From: Terriglobus roseus DSM 18391
GTDB lineage: Bacteria > Acidobacteriota > Terriglobia > Terriglobales > Acidobacteriaceae
Assembly (NCBI RefSeq): GCF_000265425.1
Contig: NC_018014.1
Location: 2,852,001 to 2,916,000, forward strand
DNA: 64,000 nucleotides
Reading direction: 5' to 3'
The notes below the pieces were generated by a model. The model had not been told where the DNA came from. It did no database searches and was given only the letters and a program-made list of their open reading frames with translations. This document shows, in pieces, positions 18,899 through 28,400 of the stretch. Numbering within the stretch: position 1 is the first letter of the stretch; each line of letters starts with the position of its first letter. The position numbers and the translations under genes were made by a program.

Positions 18899-20017
18899 TC
18901 AGCCACCTGCACGGTACGTCGTGCGCCTGAAAGGACATCGGGCAATGAAAGGGTGATTTGTTAAGGCCACCCGTTTACACTCCGCAAACAGGTCTACATC
19001 CCAGTTTCCGCGAAAGCACTGACTCATCCGCGATTCCGCTATCGATTCAGAGTGAGAAATCACCAACTTCTTGGCGTTTGAGTTTAGGTAGGTGAAGATA
19101 AAGTCGTCTATCTCATCTTTTCCATCGAAGACCGTTTCACAAATCAACAGAGCATCCATGCTGCTCTCCGCCGCAGCATGCAGCCGATCCCTTTCGCGTT
19201 TCCAGAGAGCGCCCATACAAAGCGCTTTGTCTGCCTGTGTTTTCTCTGCTGTCGCGTCAAACACGATCCTGGCGAAGCCCAGCAACTTCCCATCAGGCCC
19301 ACGCATGCCGGAAATCTCACACCTTGCCCAGAAGCGGCCACCATCCTTCTTTAGGTGCCAGTTCTCTCCTGTGCATCGACCGCATTCTGCGGCTTCCCAC
19401 ATCTCGCGATCGGGGATCCGCTTTGCGACATCTTCGGGCAGATAGAACATGGAAAAGTGGCGAGCCAAAACTTCGCTTGCAGCGTATCCCTTCATCCTCT
19501 CCGCGCCGAGATTCCATGAACGGACTTGCCCCCGGCAATCGAGCATGTAGAGGGCGTAACTCCCAATGGATTCGACCATCAGGTGAAAGCGCCCCTCTCG
19601 GGAATGAAGACGGTCTCGATCGCAGACTCGTGACGGTGCCATCTCGACAAACGATTGAACTACCTCCGGATTTTGAAGTGCTGCCGCAAGTCGATACCCA
19701 TGTCCTGAGACTGTTTGGATAAATTCACTTCCGTCCGGAAGTTTACCCATCGCCTTTCGAATCATGTAAATCGACTGAGTAAGGTTACCCTGCTCTACGA
19801 ATGCTCCGTGCCAGACAGCCTCGAAAATCGCGGACTTGGAAACAACGTCCCCTTCAGCTCTGGCAATGAAGGCAAGCACATCCAATTGACGCCGTGAGAG
19901 TGCTAACACGCGCGGTCCGTCTTTTAGACACAACGGAAAGGAATGAAGGGAATATCTTCCAATTGCCTGAACCGGGGTACGAGCATCATGCAACATCGCT
20001 TTCGGCGTGCTGCTCAT
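18899..20017 (-). CDS. Winged-helix (OmpR/ToxR-type) regulator with PAS domains, stopped early
   Basis: 372-aa soluble one-component regulator. I start at 20017, the second of two adjacent ATGs, with GAGG 6 nt upstream; the frame reaches 20041 without a ribosome site. N-terminal transcriptional-regulatory domain at about residues 30-110 (LSRRQLDVLAFIARAEGDVV, VEQGNLTQSIYMIRKAMG, IQTVSGHGYRLAA). PAS domain at about 140-260 (HLMVESIGSYALYMLDCRG, WNLGAERMKGYAASEVLA, FARIVFDATAEK). A second PAS starts near 280 (AAESSMDALLICETV). The frame stops at TGA 18899-18901, but in the same frame KRVQVVRIENGVLITASDITERD, a standard PAS ending (shown here as one landmark at 18832-18898), continues to TAA at 18776. 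It is divergent from the porin at 20189, which it may regulate. Confidence 0.8.
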   Translation of the reverse strand: MSSTPKAMLHDARTPVQAIGRYSLHSFPLCLKDGPRVLALSRRQLDVLAFIARAEGDVVSKSAIFEAVWHGAFVEQGNLTQSIYMIRKAMGKLPDGSEFIQTVSGHGYRLAAALQNPEVVQSFVEMAPSRVCDRDRLHSREGRFHLMVESIGSYALYMLDCRGQVRSWNLGAERMKGYAASEVLARHFSMFYLPEDVAKRIPDREMWEAAECGRCTGENWHLKKDGGRFWARCEISGMRGPDGKLLGFARIVFDATAEKTQADKALCMGALWKRERDRLHAAAESSMDALLICETVFDGKDEIDDFIFTYLNSNAKKLVISHSESIAESRMSQCFRGNWDVDLFAECKRVALTNHPFIARCPFRRTTYRAGG

Positions 20018-20188
20018 CATCAACCTCAATTCTCGTCCCATTTGAGTTTTTTTACATGGCGCTAGAACTAAGCTTGGCGCGCATAGAGAGACGGTTGGGC
20101 ATCACGATATAGATCATGAAAGGTATTAGCAATCGTATTTTGAAAGGAAATAAACGTATCGCTCTGTGAACGAAAGCCAGGTGGGCCA

Positions 20189-21805
20189 GTGAGAGTAAAG
20201 CATTTTCAAGAAACTATCGTTCCTATAACTACCCTTGCTTGCGTCATCTCAAGCTGCATGGGAGTGTCGAACGTTTCATCCGCGCAGACCGCGAATGTTC
20301 AGCGCCCTGATAGTGAGGGAATCACTACCTTGCGTGAACGCGAACTACTTGCGCAGATCCATGACTTGCAAGAGCGGGTAGAAGCTCTTGAGGCTCGCCA
20401 AAATGGGACCAAGGGCCCTTTACACCTGGGTTCTCAGACTCCTGCAGGTGCTCTTTCCACACAACCACCTTCCGTCGACCCACTCCCGTCGTCAGCGCCG
20501 CCCGCAAATCTCACAACCCCTTCCTCCACTCAAGTGTCAGTTACTCAAAGCAGTCTCACCACGCGCTACGCGACAGCCCAGGCCCCTTCCAGCGCAGATG
20601 CTGCATCAACATCTCCTGCACAATGGGGCGCACTCGAACCTGGACGGGGCTTCAAACTGGCCAAGACGGAGTATGGGGAACTAAACCTCAGCGGCTACGC
20701 GCTCGTCCGATACTTAAATCAGCTCCCCGCCTCCCACACCTATACCAGCTATTCCGGTATTTCCAAGACCTCAAACGGTCGCAGCGACATTCAGCTTCAA
20801 CGCGCCCTGATCTGGATGAACGGCTGGGTGTACCACCCGAAATTCAACTACGAAGTTCTGTTGTGGACAGTTAATTCCATCAATCAGGTCACGGTCGCAG
20901 GAAAACTTGGCTATAATTTTCATCCAGCCTTCAATTTGTACGGCGGCATTGGGGGCCTTCCGGGCGTCCGGTCAATGACCGGTGCGTTTCCCTACTTTGC
21001 AGGTACGGATCGCGTGATGGCGGAAGAGTTTTTCCGCCCTGGATTTACAACTGGCATCTGGGCAGTCGGCGCCCTTTCCAAGAAGTCCCGCTACATGGTG
21101 ATGCTGGGCAATAATCTAAGCCAGATTGGTCTGACGGCTAACAAACTTACGCGGAGTCCTGCAGTCGCTGCCAGTGCATGGTGGATGCCTACTAGCGGAG
21201 AATTTGGTTCACGGGGCGGCTTCGGAGACTATGAAAGACACAAAACGCTAGCGACTCGTTTCGGTTTTTCCTACACACACAGCCCAGAGACCCGCGGGAA
21301 TCAACCCGATCCGGAATCTGGCCCTGACAATGTGCAGATCCGAGTATCCGACGCTTCGCTTCTCTTCGGACCTAGCTCATTGGCACCGGGTGTGACCCTG
21401 CAAACCGCCCATTTCAATCTATACGCCATGGATGCAGGCCTAAAGTACCGTGGTTTCGCGATCCAAAGCGAAGGATACGTACGAAACCTAGACCACTTCG
21501 AGTTCCTGAGCGGCTCACTCCCATATCACAGCATCCGCGATAACGGTTTCTATACGCAAGCTTCCTACACATTACCGTCCAGAACTATTGAACTTTACGC
21601 CTTGACCTCCCAGATTTTCGGCCAGCAGGTCTACAGCTACGAGTACGGCGGCGGGACGAACTATCGCCCATTTCACACGCAGAATTTCCGGGTGAATGCA
21701 GATGTGAAGCGAATCGTGCGCTCACCTGTCGACAGCCTCTTTGGCTACTACATAGGTGGGCTCAAAGGCATGACTGTGTCGATCTCTTCCGACGTATTTT
21801 TCTAG
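20189..21805 (+). CDS. Outer-membrane porin-like beta-barrel with N-terminal coiled coil
   Basis: 538-aa exported protein, GTG start at 20189 with an AGGTGG-like ribosome site 5 nt upstream. A signal peptide (VPITTLACVISSCMGVSNVSSAQ) is followed by a short coiled coil (TLRERELLAQIHDLQERVEA) and a Ser/Thr/Pro-rich linker (about residues 75-145). The rest (about 150-538) is alternating-hydrophobic barrel sequence ending with the aromatic C-terminus SSDVFF. Coiled coil plus barrel resembles DcaP- or OprP-like trimeric porins; I cannot place it more exactly. The DcaP-like gene at 23032 has the same plan, with a metal-dependent hydrolase gene between them, suggesting uptake of the substrates of the exported hydrolases downstream. 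Confidence 0.7.
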   Translation: MRVKHFQETIVPITTLACVISSCMGVSNVSSAQTANVQRPDSEGITTLRERELLAQIHDLQERVEALEARQNGTKGPLHLGSQTPAGALSTQPPSVDPLPSSAPPANLTTPSSTQVSVTQSSLTTRYATAQAPSSADAASTSPAQWGALEPGRGFKLAKTEYGELNLSGYALVRYLNQLPASHTYTSYSGISKTSNGRSDIQLQRALIWMNGWVYHPKFNYEVLLWTVNSINQVTVAGKLGYNFHPAFNLYGGIGGLPGVRSMTGAFPYFAGTDRVMAEEFFRPGFTTGIWAVGALSKKSRYMVMLGNNLSQIGLTANKLTRSPAVAASAWWMPTSGEFGSRGGFGDYERHKTLATRFGFSYTHSPETRGNQPDPESGPDNVQIRVSDASLLFGPSSLAPGVTLQTAHFNLYAMDAGLKYRGFAIQSEGYVRNLDHFEFLSGSLPYHSIRDNGFYTQASYTLPSRTIELYALTSQIFGQQVYSYEYGGGTNYRPFHTQNFRVNADVKRIVRSPVDSLFGYYIGGLKGMTVSISSDVFF

Positions 21806-21873
21806 CGCCATGGTCCGCATCGACTATGCGCCGACAAAGCTGATCACTGGTAGGAGACGTGGAGATAAAGCAT

Positions 21874-22977
21874 ATGACGATGACAACCAGGTTTGAAGCG
21901 TCTTATCCTTCGTTGATATTACTTGTGGCTCTAGTGGCACTCCTGTCGCTTTTACCGATGCGCGGTCAAAACTCCGCTTACGAGTTCAATGATGCTCATT
22001 TTCATCTGACGAACTACGTTCAGGAGGGTCCCGATATCTCAGAATTCGTCAAGATCATGGGAACAAAGGTTGGGCGGGTTGCACTCTTCGGGATACCGCT
22101 CCAACAGCAGTGGTCTTATCGCATTTCCGGCGAAAACGCACCCCGATACTATCTCGACACCGATGCGAAGCTTTATTACTACTCTTTCGTTGATGCTGTC
22201 ATTGCGGAGCAATACAAATCCCTTCCGCAAACAGATCAAGAACGCTTTGATCCCATGATCACTGGATTCAATCCCACCGACATGTATGCGGTGGACCACA
22301 TCCGTCGCGTGCTAAAGACATACCCGGGAGTATTCACAGGAGTCGGAGAGTTCTCGATACATAAGGAGTTTGTCGCTTCCAAGATTGTCGGCGATGTTGC
22401 CAGTCTGACTGATCCTGCCCTTGATCGGATCTTGGATTTCGCTGGCGAGTCGGGTCTGGTCGTTATTCTCCATAACGACATCGATGTCCCCTTTCCAAAA
22501 CCGGCACACGATGCGGCGTACGCAAAGGAACTTGAATCCCTCTTTCGGAGACACGCAAACACGACGATCATATGGGCGCATATCGGCCTCGGCAGAATCG
22601 TAAAGCCCTCGAGCGATCAGAGAGCCTTTGTCGAGAAGATTTTGTCTGACCCTACTTTGACAAACGTCTATTGCGACGTCTCGTGGGATGAGACCGCCAA
22701 GTACCTCGTGGGGCAACCTAATGGATTTCAAGCAGCCCGCGAACTCGCGACCCGCTTTCCGGACCGTTTCATCTTTGGCACGGACGAGGTAGCACCGTCA
22801 AATGCAGAGAGCTACATGAAGGTATATGAGCAATACAAGCCTCTCTTGGAAGCTCTACCTCCCGCCGTGCGAGAAAAACTCCTGAAGAGCAACTATGAAC
22901 GGGTGTTTGGAAACGGTCGAAGGCGCGTCCGGGTCTGGGAGGCAGAAAATCTTCGAAATGACAGAAAGACAGAGTAG
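21874..22977 (+). CDS. Exported amidohydrolase-2 family metal-dependent hydrolase
   Basis: TIM-barrel hydrolase, about 367 aa. I prefer ATG 21874, 9 nt after GGAG, over the GTG at 21859. Signal peptide: YPSLILLVALVALLSLLPMRGQ. Metal ligands of the family can be placed: NDAHFHL (HxH) near residue 42, VVILHND near 195, IIWAHIGLG near 235 and the catalytic Asp in IFGTDEV near 300. The family hydrolyses or decarboxylates a wide range of substrates; nothing here fixes which one. It lies 68 bp after the porin and 54 bp before the DcaP-like porin, so they are probably co-transcribed. Confidence 0.8.
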   Translation: MTMTTRFEASYPSLILLVALVALLSLLPMRGQNSAYEFNDAHFHLTNYVQEGPDISEFVKIMGTKVGRVALFGIPLQQQWSYRISGENAPRYYLDTDAKLYYYSFVDAVIAEQYKSLPQTDQERFDPMITGFNPTDMYAVDHIRRVLKTYPGVFTGVGEFSIHKEFVASKIVGDVASLTDPALDRILDFAGESGLVVILHNDIDVPFPKPAHDAAYAKELESLFRRHANTTIIWAHIGLGRIVKPSSDQRAFVEKILSDPTLTNVYCDVSWDETAKYLVGQPNGFQAARELATRFPDRFIFGTDEVAPSNAESYMKVYEQYKPLLEALPPAVREKLLKSNYERVFGNGRRRVRVWEAENLRNDRKTE

Positions 22978-23031
22978 CGGGGTGATCTCCATTCGATAGC
23001 AAGAAGCGACATCTTTCGAGGAGTGACTTTT

Positions 23032-24555
23032 ATGGACCACACCAGCAAGCGAATCAGGTTTCGAATGTCAACGACATCGAGTGGGCTGCGGCTCCTCATT
23101 AAGGGATGGCGCGAAATCCTAATCGTCGCACTCCTCTTTATTCCCACAACAGCCTTTTGTCAGGCCCCAGCCCCTGATCTTGAAGGCTTGAAGAACAGGC
23201 TTGCGAAACTCGAGAACGAGGTGCAGGCGATCCGATCTGCGATCACATCTATCGAGACAAAAACGGCACCCGCAGTGGAATCTGCACCAGAAGTGCATAG
23301 CAAGGTTCGACCTGTTGAGCCCGCATCCCAGGTTCCGCTCCCAAGCGTCGTTCATATTGGTGCGGCGACCGACACAAGGGAGACGATCAATCAGGTTGAA
23401 GTCGGTGCGACCCGCATCAATAACGAGTCGTTGGATCCTGCGCGACGCGGATATTTTAAGCTTCCGTTGACAGATACGCTGATTCAGATCAATGGCTTCG
23501 TAAAGAGCGATCTGTTCATTGACACAAACTATGCAGGTGCCTACTCTGGCGCCTATGTTCCCTCCCTATTCCCCTCTAGCCCCCAACCACACTCTGTTAA
23601 CTCCAGCGTGGTCATGAAGGCGTCTCGGCTCGCTCTCACGATATTGCAGCCAGCTTCCGCTAAGACCGTGAAGGGATACTTCGAGGTTGATGCACTGGGC
23701 AGCACGTCAGGTACTTCCATACGCATTCGACACATCTACGCTCAGTACCTAAACATCCTTGGCGGCCAAACGTGGAGCGCGTTTGGCGATCCTGATGTCT
23801 TTCCCAATACATTAGAGTTTGAGGGCCCTCCGGGCATCATCGGACTGCGCAACCCGCAGATTCGGTACACACAAGCAATCAATGCGAAGCACAGCATCGG
23901 CTTCTCGGTCGAGAACCCGGGAACGGACACTCCTGCCAACACTCCATTTGGCACTCCTACTGGAACTTCGACCAGACCGGACCTGGTGGCGTTTTACCGC
24001 CTTGAGACACCCCATGGACACATTCAGTCGGCGTTCATCTCGCGATCGGTAGGCGGGGTTGTCGCTGGCACCTCCCAATCCAATTTGCGACAGCACCTCA
24101 ATGGTTACGGCGCGTCACTCTCTGGCGCCTTCGCCTTTGGTCGCAATAAAGGAGAAAGCATAGTGGCTCAGGCGGTAATTGGGAAGGGCATCTCCAACTA
24201 CTACAACGATAATTTTGGTCTGGGCTCAGACGTAGGCTTCTCGGCAAACAATTGACTCGTCACAACACCAAGTGGCTCGGTGTCAGCCGGCTACACCCAT
24301 CCCTGGACGCCCATCCTATTCTCAAACATCAGTTACGGTTTTCTTAAAATCAATAATGCCGCGCAGGATCCTGGAACGAATTATCGCCTCAGCAACTATT
24401 CCACTGCGAGCCTTGTCGTCCAACCGAAGATCAATGTTCTCTTCGGAGCCGAGTTTATCTACGGCAGCCTACAGCGGAAGAACGGCTTTTACTGGGCGGC
24501 GCCCCGCCTGCAGATCAGTGCCACATATTACCTAAACAAGCATCCCCGAGAGTAG
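23032..24555 (+). pseudogene. DcaP-like trimeric porin interrupted by an in-frame TGA
   Basis: ATG 23032 is 8 nt after GAGGAG. Signal peptide (ILIVALLFIPTTAFCQA), coiled coil (LKNRLAKLENEVQAIRSAI), then a barrel with DcaP features (LIQINGFVKSDLFIDTNY, RLALTILQPASAKTVKGYFE, QTWSAFGDPDVFPNTLEFEGP). The frame stops at TGA 24253-24255 after FSANN, yet continues in the same frame with SVSAGYTHPWTPILFSNISY and a normal barrel ending (PRLQISATYYL) to TAG at 24553. A single GGA to TGA change would explain it. Without readthrough the product is 407 aa and lacks its last strands, so it should not fold in the membrane. Family members import dicarboxylates and similar small molecules. Confidence 0.78.
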
Positions 24556-24573
24556 TCATATAGAGGCCTACCA

Positions 24574-25623
24574 ATGAGATCAACGCAGAAGATTCTGAGA
24601 ATCGTGTTCAGCGCAAGCTTCCTGCTGGCTTCCTTCACATTCGTCAGCGCTCAAAGCAATCGAAGTCCAGTCGCGCCCACCCCAGAACAGTTCCAATCAA
24701 CGCTGGGCAACGCATACGAGAAGTTCAAGGGCGACACGGGAGGAAAGAATGCGGACTATATCCCGTACCTCGCTCATGTTGACTCGAAACTGTTCGGCAT
24801 CGCGGTTGTGACGACAGATGGAAAGCTATACAAGGTTGGGGACGTTGAGTATGCCTTCTCCATACAATCGATCTCCAAGGTGTTTACGCTAGCGCTGGCC
24901 ATGGAAGAACTCGGCCCCGACGAAGTGCTGGCAAAGATTGGCGGGGAGCCTACGGGGCGACCGTTTAATTCGATTCCTGCCGTGGTCGATATGCCGAGCC
25001 ATGCGGGCAACCCATATGTGAATGCCGGTGCAATCGCCACGACGAGTCTGATTTCAGGCGCCGATCCCGTTGCAAAGTGGGCAAAGATCCTTGCTTTTTA
25101 CAGCGAAGCAAGCGGAAGCAAGCTTTCCTTGATAGACGAAGTATATAAATCCGAGGCCGCCACCAACACAGGGAATAAGGCCATCTCGATGCTGTTGGCG
25201 AAATACGATCGCATCTACGCGAATCCGTTTGAATCGGTCGATGTTTATACCAAGCAATGCTCAGTAGGTGTCACGGCGGATCAGTTGGCGGTGATGGGAG
25301 CAACGCTTGCCAACAACGGAAAGAATCCTATGACCGGCAAGCAGGTGGTCAAACAAGATAATGTCCCACACATCCTTGCAGAAATGATGATGGCCGGGCT
25401 GTATGACGGCTCCGGACAGTGGGCCTGGACCGTTGGGATCCCCGCAAAGAGCGGTGTAGGAGGGTCCATTCTTGCAGTAGTGCCCGGAAAAGGAGCGATA
25501 GCTGTCTTCGCGCCACCATTGGACGAGGCTGGAAATAGCGTTAAAGCTCAAAAGGTCATTGGATATGTCGCCGACAAGCTTGGCATCAATCTTTTCGCGG
25601 CGAGTTCGGTTGGTTTGAAGTAA
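24574..25623 (+). CDS. glsA: Glutaminase, predicted periplasmic
   Basis: Hydrolyses L-glutamine to glutamate and ammonia; serine-dependent beta-lactamase-like fold. 349 aa, start ATG 24574 with GAGG 7 nt upstream. Family motifs: YAFSIQSISKVF with catalytic Ser-x-x-Lys near residues 97-100, GGEPTGRPFNSI, NPYVNAGAIATT, NTGNKAISMLL, CSVGVTADQLAVMGATLANNG and the closing GIPAKSGVGGSILAVVPGKG. Typical GlsA is about 305-310 aa and cytosolic. The extra N-terminus here is a clear signal peptide (ILRIVFSASFLLASFTFVSAQ), so it should act outside the inner membrane, releasing glutamate and ammonium from scavenged glutamine. It is 18 bp behind the DcaP-like gene, likely the same transcript. Confidence 0.9.
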   Translation: MRSTQKILRIVFSASFLLASFTFVSAQSNRSPVAPTPEQFQSTLGNAYEKFKGDTGGKNADYIPYLAHVDSKLFGIAVVTTDGKLYKVGDVEYAFSIQSISKVFTLALAMEELGPDEVLAKIGGEPTGRPFNSIPAVVDMPSHAGNPYVNAGAIATTSLISGADPVAKWAKILAFYSEASGSKLSLIDEVYKSEAATNTGNKAISMLLAKYDRIYANPFESVDVYTKQCSVGVTADQLAVMGATLANNGKNPMTGKQVVKQDNVPHILAEMMMAGLYDGSGQWAWTVGIPAKSGVGGSILAVVPGKGAIAVFAPPLDEAGNSVKAQKVIGYVADKLGINLFAASSVGLK

Positions 25624-25726
25624 AAACCGTCTCTTCTGGGAAATGTGACAGCGCGACCAATTGCCAGGCGCTGCCAAGTTAGCTTTCAGCCGCTGGCGCT
25701 AAGTGAAGACAGGTACGGACAAGCGA

Positions 25727-26857
25727 ATGGGGCGAGACCGGACTGGCCAATCGATGTCAACTTTTTCCCCTCGGCCCTTACGTGACAGGACTACCCGACC
25801 AAATCGGGAGGAGCGGAGGACTTTCTGGGGACTTGTTTGGTTTGCCTCGATGTGTCTATCTGCAACTCCTTCCTACTGCTCGAGCCGGGAGAAAACGGAC
25901 GTGATTTTCATGAAGAACGGAGACAGAATCACCTGTGAGATTCGGTCGCTCGCAAGGGGACAGCTAACGATTAAACAGGCCTATGCGAACACCGTTGTCC
26001 TTCTCGACTGGGGGCAAATCAGCCGTATCGAATCGACGCAGCGTTTTTTGGTCATCACTGCAACAAGAGAGGAGATCAGCGGACAGGTGTCGGAGGCAGC
26101 CGACGGAAGCTTGCTGACCGTAACCGGAAGCGTGAATAGAAAAGTTACTCATGACGATGTCGTGAGCATTCAACAGACAGGCGATGGTTTCGCACGGCAC
26201 CTGCGCGGCAACGTGGATCTGGGTTTTAGTGTGGCTCAGGCGAACTCGCAGCTGAACGTCGCGTTGAATGGGGACATAACTTACAGCGCAATGCGGCGCA
26301 TCTTCTCTGTGAATGCACGGTCCCAGTTTACGAGTCAAAGGGAAACTAGAAATACAAGGGAGCTTGGATTGCAATCGGAATATTTTCACCAGCTAAAAGG
26401 TTCCACTTGGTATGGAGGCGGCATTGCTAATCTACTCTCCAGTTCGGAGCAGGAGATCGCACTACGGACTACCTTAGGTGCCGCACTCGCAGTTCATCCC
26501 ATTTCTACGAACAGTAGGGCCTTCACAATGATAGGGGCCTTGGCTTACACCGCTGAACAGAACTCGCCACGCACCGCAACACCTTCTAGGGCGGATAGCA
26601 TCGATGCCGCTCTGGCAGTTCAAGGTGCCAGATTTCGCTTCGATTCTGCGAGCGCAGATACGACATTATGGATTCTGCCGAGTCTGACTTATCCTGGCCG
26701 CGTGCGATTGACGATGAGCCAGGATGCATACTACAGGTTCCTGAAGGACTTCTACGTTCGCGCCAGTTTCTATGACAATTATGACACCCGGCCGGTGGCG
26801 GGAGCTCCTGCAAACAATCTTGGAATATCTACGACTGTAGGATGGTCGTTTCGATAG
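25727..26857 (+). CDS. DUF481 (YdiY-like) outer-membrane beta-barrel protein
   Basis: About 376 aa if started at ATG 25727; a GTG at 25703 and an ATG at 25754 are alternatives and no strong ribosome site decides. Hydrophobic segment FWGLVWFASMCLSATPSYC acts as signal, with CSS possibly a lipidation site. An N-terminal soluble part (DVIFMKNGDRITCEIRSLARGQLTI, VVLLDWGQISRI) matches the small beta domain often found before DUF481. The barrel follows (HLRGNVDLGFSVAQANSQLN, QSEYFHQLKGSTWYGGGI) and ends LGISTTVGWSFR with a C-terminal aromatic pair. Function of the family is unknown; acid induction of E. coli YdiY is reported. Confidence 0.7.
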   Translation: MGRDRTGQSMSTFSPRPLRDRTTRPNREERRTFWGLVWFASMCLSATPSYCSSREKTDVIFMKNGDRITCEIRSLARGQLTIKQAYANTVVLLDWGQISRIESTQRFLVITATREEISGQVSEAADGSLLTVTGSVNRKVTHDDVVSIQQTGDGFARHLRGNVDLGFSVAQANSQLNVALNGDITYSAMRRIFSVNARSQFTSQRETRNTRELGLQSEYFHQLKGSTWYGGGIANLLSSSEQEIALRTTLGAALAVHPISTNSRAFTMIGALAYTAEQNSPRTATPSRADSIDAALAVQGARFRFDSASADTTLWILPSLTYPGRVRLTMSQDAYYRFLKDFYVRASFYDNYDTRPVAGAPANNLGISTTVGWSFR

Positions 26858-26937
26858 TGCTGCTCAACTAGCAATGGCCCCGTTCGTAGCGACAACCGAA
26901 GCGACGCTATCTTTCGCTTATACAGTTCGGAGACACC

Positions 26938-28305
26938 ATGTACCCACGAGCTTGTCAGATATTGGTCTTCATCAGCGGCGGCCTCTTTTCCGCTTTAGTT
27001 CATGCCCAGGTGGCAAGGGAGCCTGCGGTGGGCGCAGTGACACTGTTCCAGAACGTGCGTGTGCTACAGAAGTCCGGGCAGCTCTCAGCACCCTCTTATG
27101 TGTTGGTCCGGGGCAACAGGATTGAGCGCATCGCAACTTCTGCTGTGCCAACAGACCGCAGCGCGTCTACCAGAATCATCGAGGGAGGGGGGCGCACGCT
27201 GATGCCCGGTTTGATCGATGCGCACACTCATATTCTGCTGCAGTCGATTCCAATGTCCGTCGCGATGACTGCCGACATCGGCTATTTGAACCTGGTCGCC
27301 GGGCAAGCAGCGAGCGAAATGCTACTTCGTGGATTTACGACAATCCGCGACCTTGGTGGACCGTCCTTCGGTTTGAAGATGGCCATCGATCAGGGACTCA
27401 TTCCAGGCCCCCGAATTGTCCCGTCTGGCGCGTTTATCTCTCAGACGAGCGGACACGGCGACTTCCGTATGCCCTACGAAATCCCGCGCACAGTCGGTAC
27501 ACCGCTAAGCCATTCGGAACAGGAGGGAGTGGCCGCCATCGCTGACGGTTCCGATGAGGTGAGGCTGCGCGCCCGCGAGCAGTTGATGAAGGGGGCGACG
27601 CAAATAAAGCTCATGGCAGGCGGGGGCGTTGCCTCTCCTTACGATCCGCTCGACGTCGCGCAATACACAGAGTTTGAGTTTCGCGCGGCTGTAGAAGCAG
27701 CGGAAAACTGGGGCACCTACGTCACTGTTCATGCCTACACGCCTAAAGCCATACGGACGGCGATCGCGGGAGGAGTGAAGTGCATCGAGCACGGTCAGCT
27801 TGCCGATGATGCGTCAGCGAAGCTGATGGCAGACAAGGGTATTTGGTGGAGTCTGCAACCATTCTTGGATGATGAAGACGCGAATCCGCAACCAGCGGGG
27901 TCGACAAATCGGCAAAAACAGCTGGAAATGTCGGCTGGGACAGACACAGCTTACAAGCTTGCGAAGAAGTACAAGGTCAAAACAGCATGGGGCACGGACA
28001 CACTGTTCGATGCAAAGCTCGCATCACGGCAGGGGGCTCAGTTGGCCAAGATGGTGCGCTGGTACACGCCGTCCGAGATTTTAACGATGGCCACTGCGGA
28101 TAATGCAGAACTCCTGGCAATGGCTGGCGCCAGGAATCCATATCCCGGACGGCTGGGAGTGGTGGAAGAAGGTGCTCTGGCGGATCTTCTGCTTGTGGAC
28201 GGCGACCCCATCGCTAACATTCAGTTGATCACCAATCCCGGGAAGAATCTCTTAGTCATCATGAAAGATGGAGTGATCTATAAGAACCAGATTTCGCTTC
28301 CATGA
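26938..28305 (+). CDS. Exported imidazolonepropionase-like amidohydrolase
   Basis: 455-aa metal-dependent hydrolase of the imidazolonepropionase / Xaa-Pro dipeptidase-like group. ATG 26938 follows GGAGACACC. Signal peptide QILVFISGGLFSALVHAQ. Active-site residues are complete: HxH in GLIDAHTHILL near residue 96, carbamylatable Lys in TQIKLMAGGG near 222, His in VTVHAYTPKAI near 262 and in CIEHGQLAD near 283, Asp in TAWGTDTLFD near 352; closing EEGALADLLLVDGDP. Related exported enzymes cleave proline dipeptides or cyclic amides, including some mycotoxins. Next to a periplasmic glutaminase and two other amidohydrolases it fits scavenging of amides or peptides, which is inference. Confidence 0.85.
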   Translation: MYPRACQILVFISGGLFSALVHAQVAREPAVGAVTLFQNVRVLQKSGQLSAPSYVLVRGNRIERIATSAVPTDRSASTRIIEGGGRTLMPGLIDAHTHILLQSIPMSVAMTADIGYLNLVAGQAASEMLLRGFTTIRDLGGPSFGLKMAIDQGLIPGPRIVPSGAFISQTSGHGDFRMPYEIPRTVGTPLSHSEQEGVAAIADGSDEVRLRAREQLMKGATQIKLMAGGGVASPYDPLDVAQYTEFEFRAAVEAAENWGTYVTVHAYTPKAIRTAIAGGVKCIEHGQLADDASAKLMADKGIWWSLQPFLDDEDANPQPAGSTNRQKQLEMSAGTDTAYKLAKKYKVKTAWGTDTLFDAKLASRQGAQLAKMVRWYTPSEILTMATADNAELLAMAGARNPYPGRLGVVEEGALADLLLVDGDPIANIQLITNPGKNLLVIMKDGVIYKNQISLP

Positions 28306-28400
28306 ACGAAAGGCGGGGTCTGAGCTCAACATCCGTCACTATCCCATCCTGAGCTCAATGTACCTTCGCATGCATGCCAATTAGTGAGAGAAGGCTGTCG

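Noticed and set aside
24253-24255. Selenocysteine at the TGA in the DcaP-like porin
   Set aside because: Porins are not selenoproteins, the expected residue is Gly, and I see no SECIS-like hairpin directly after it.
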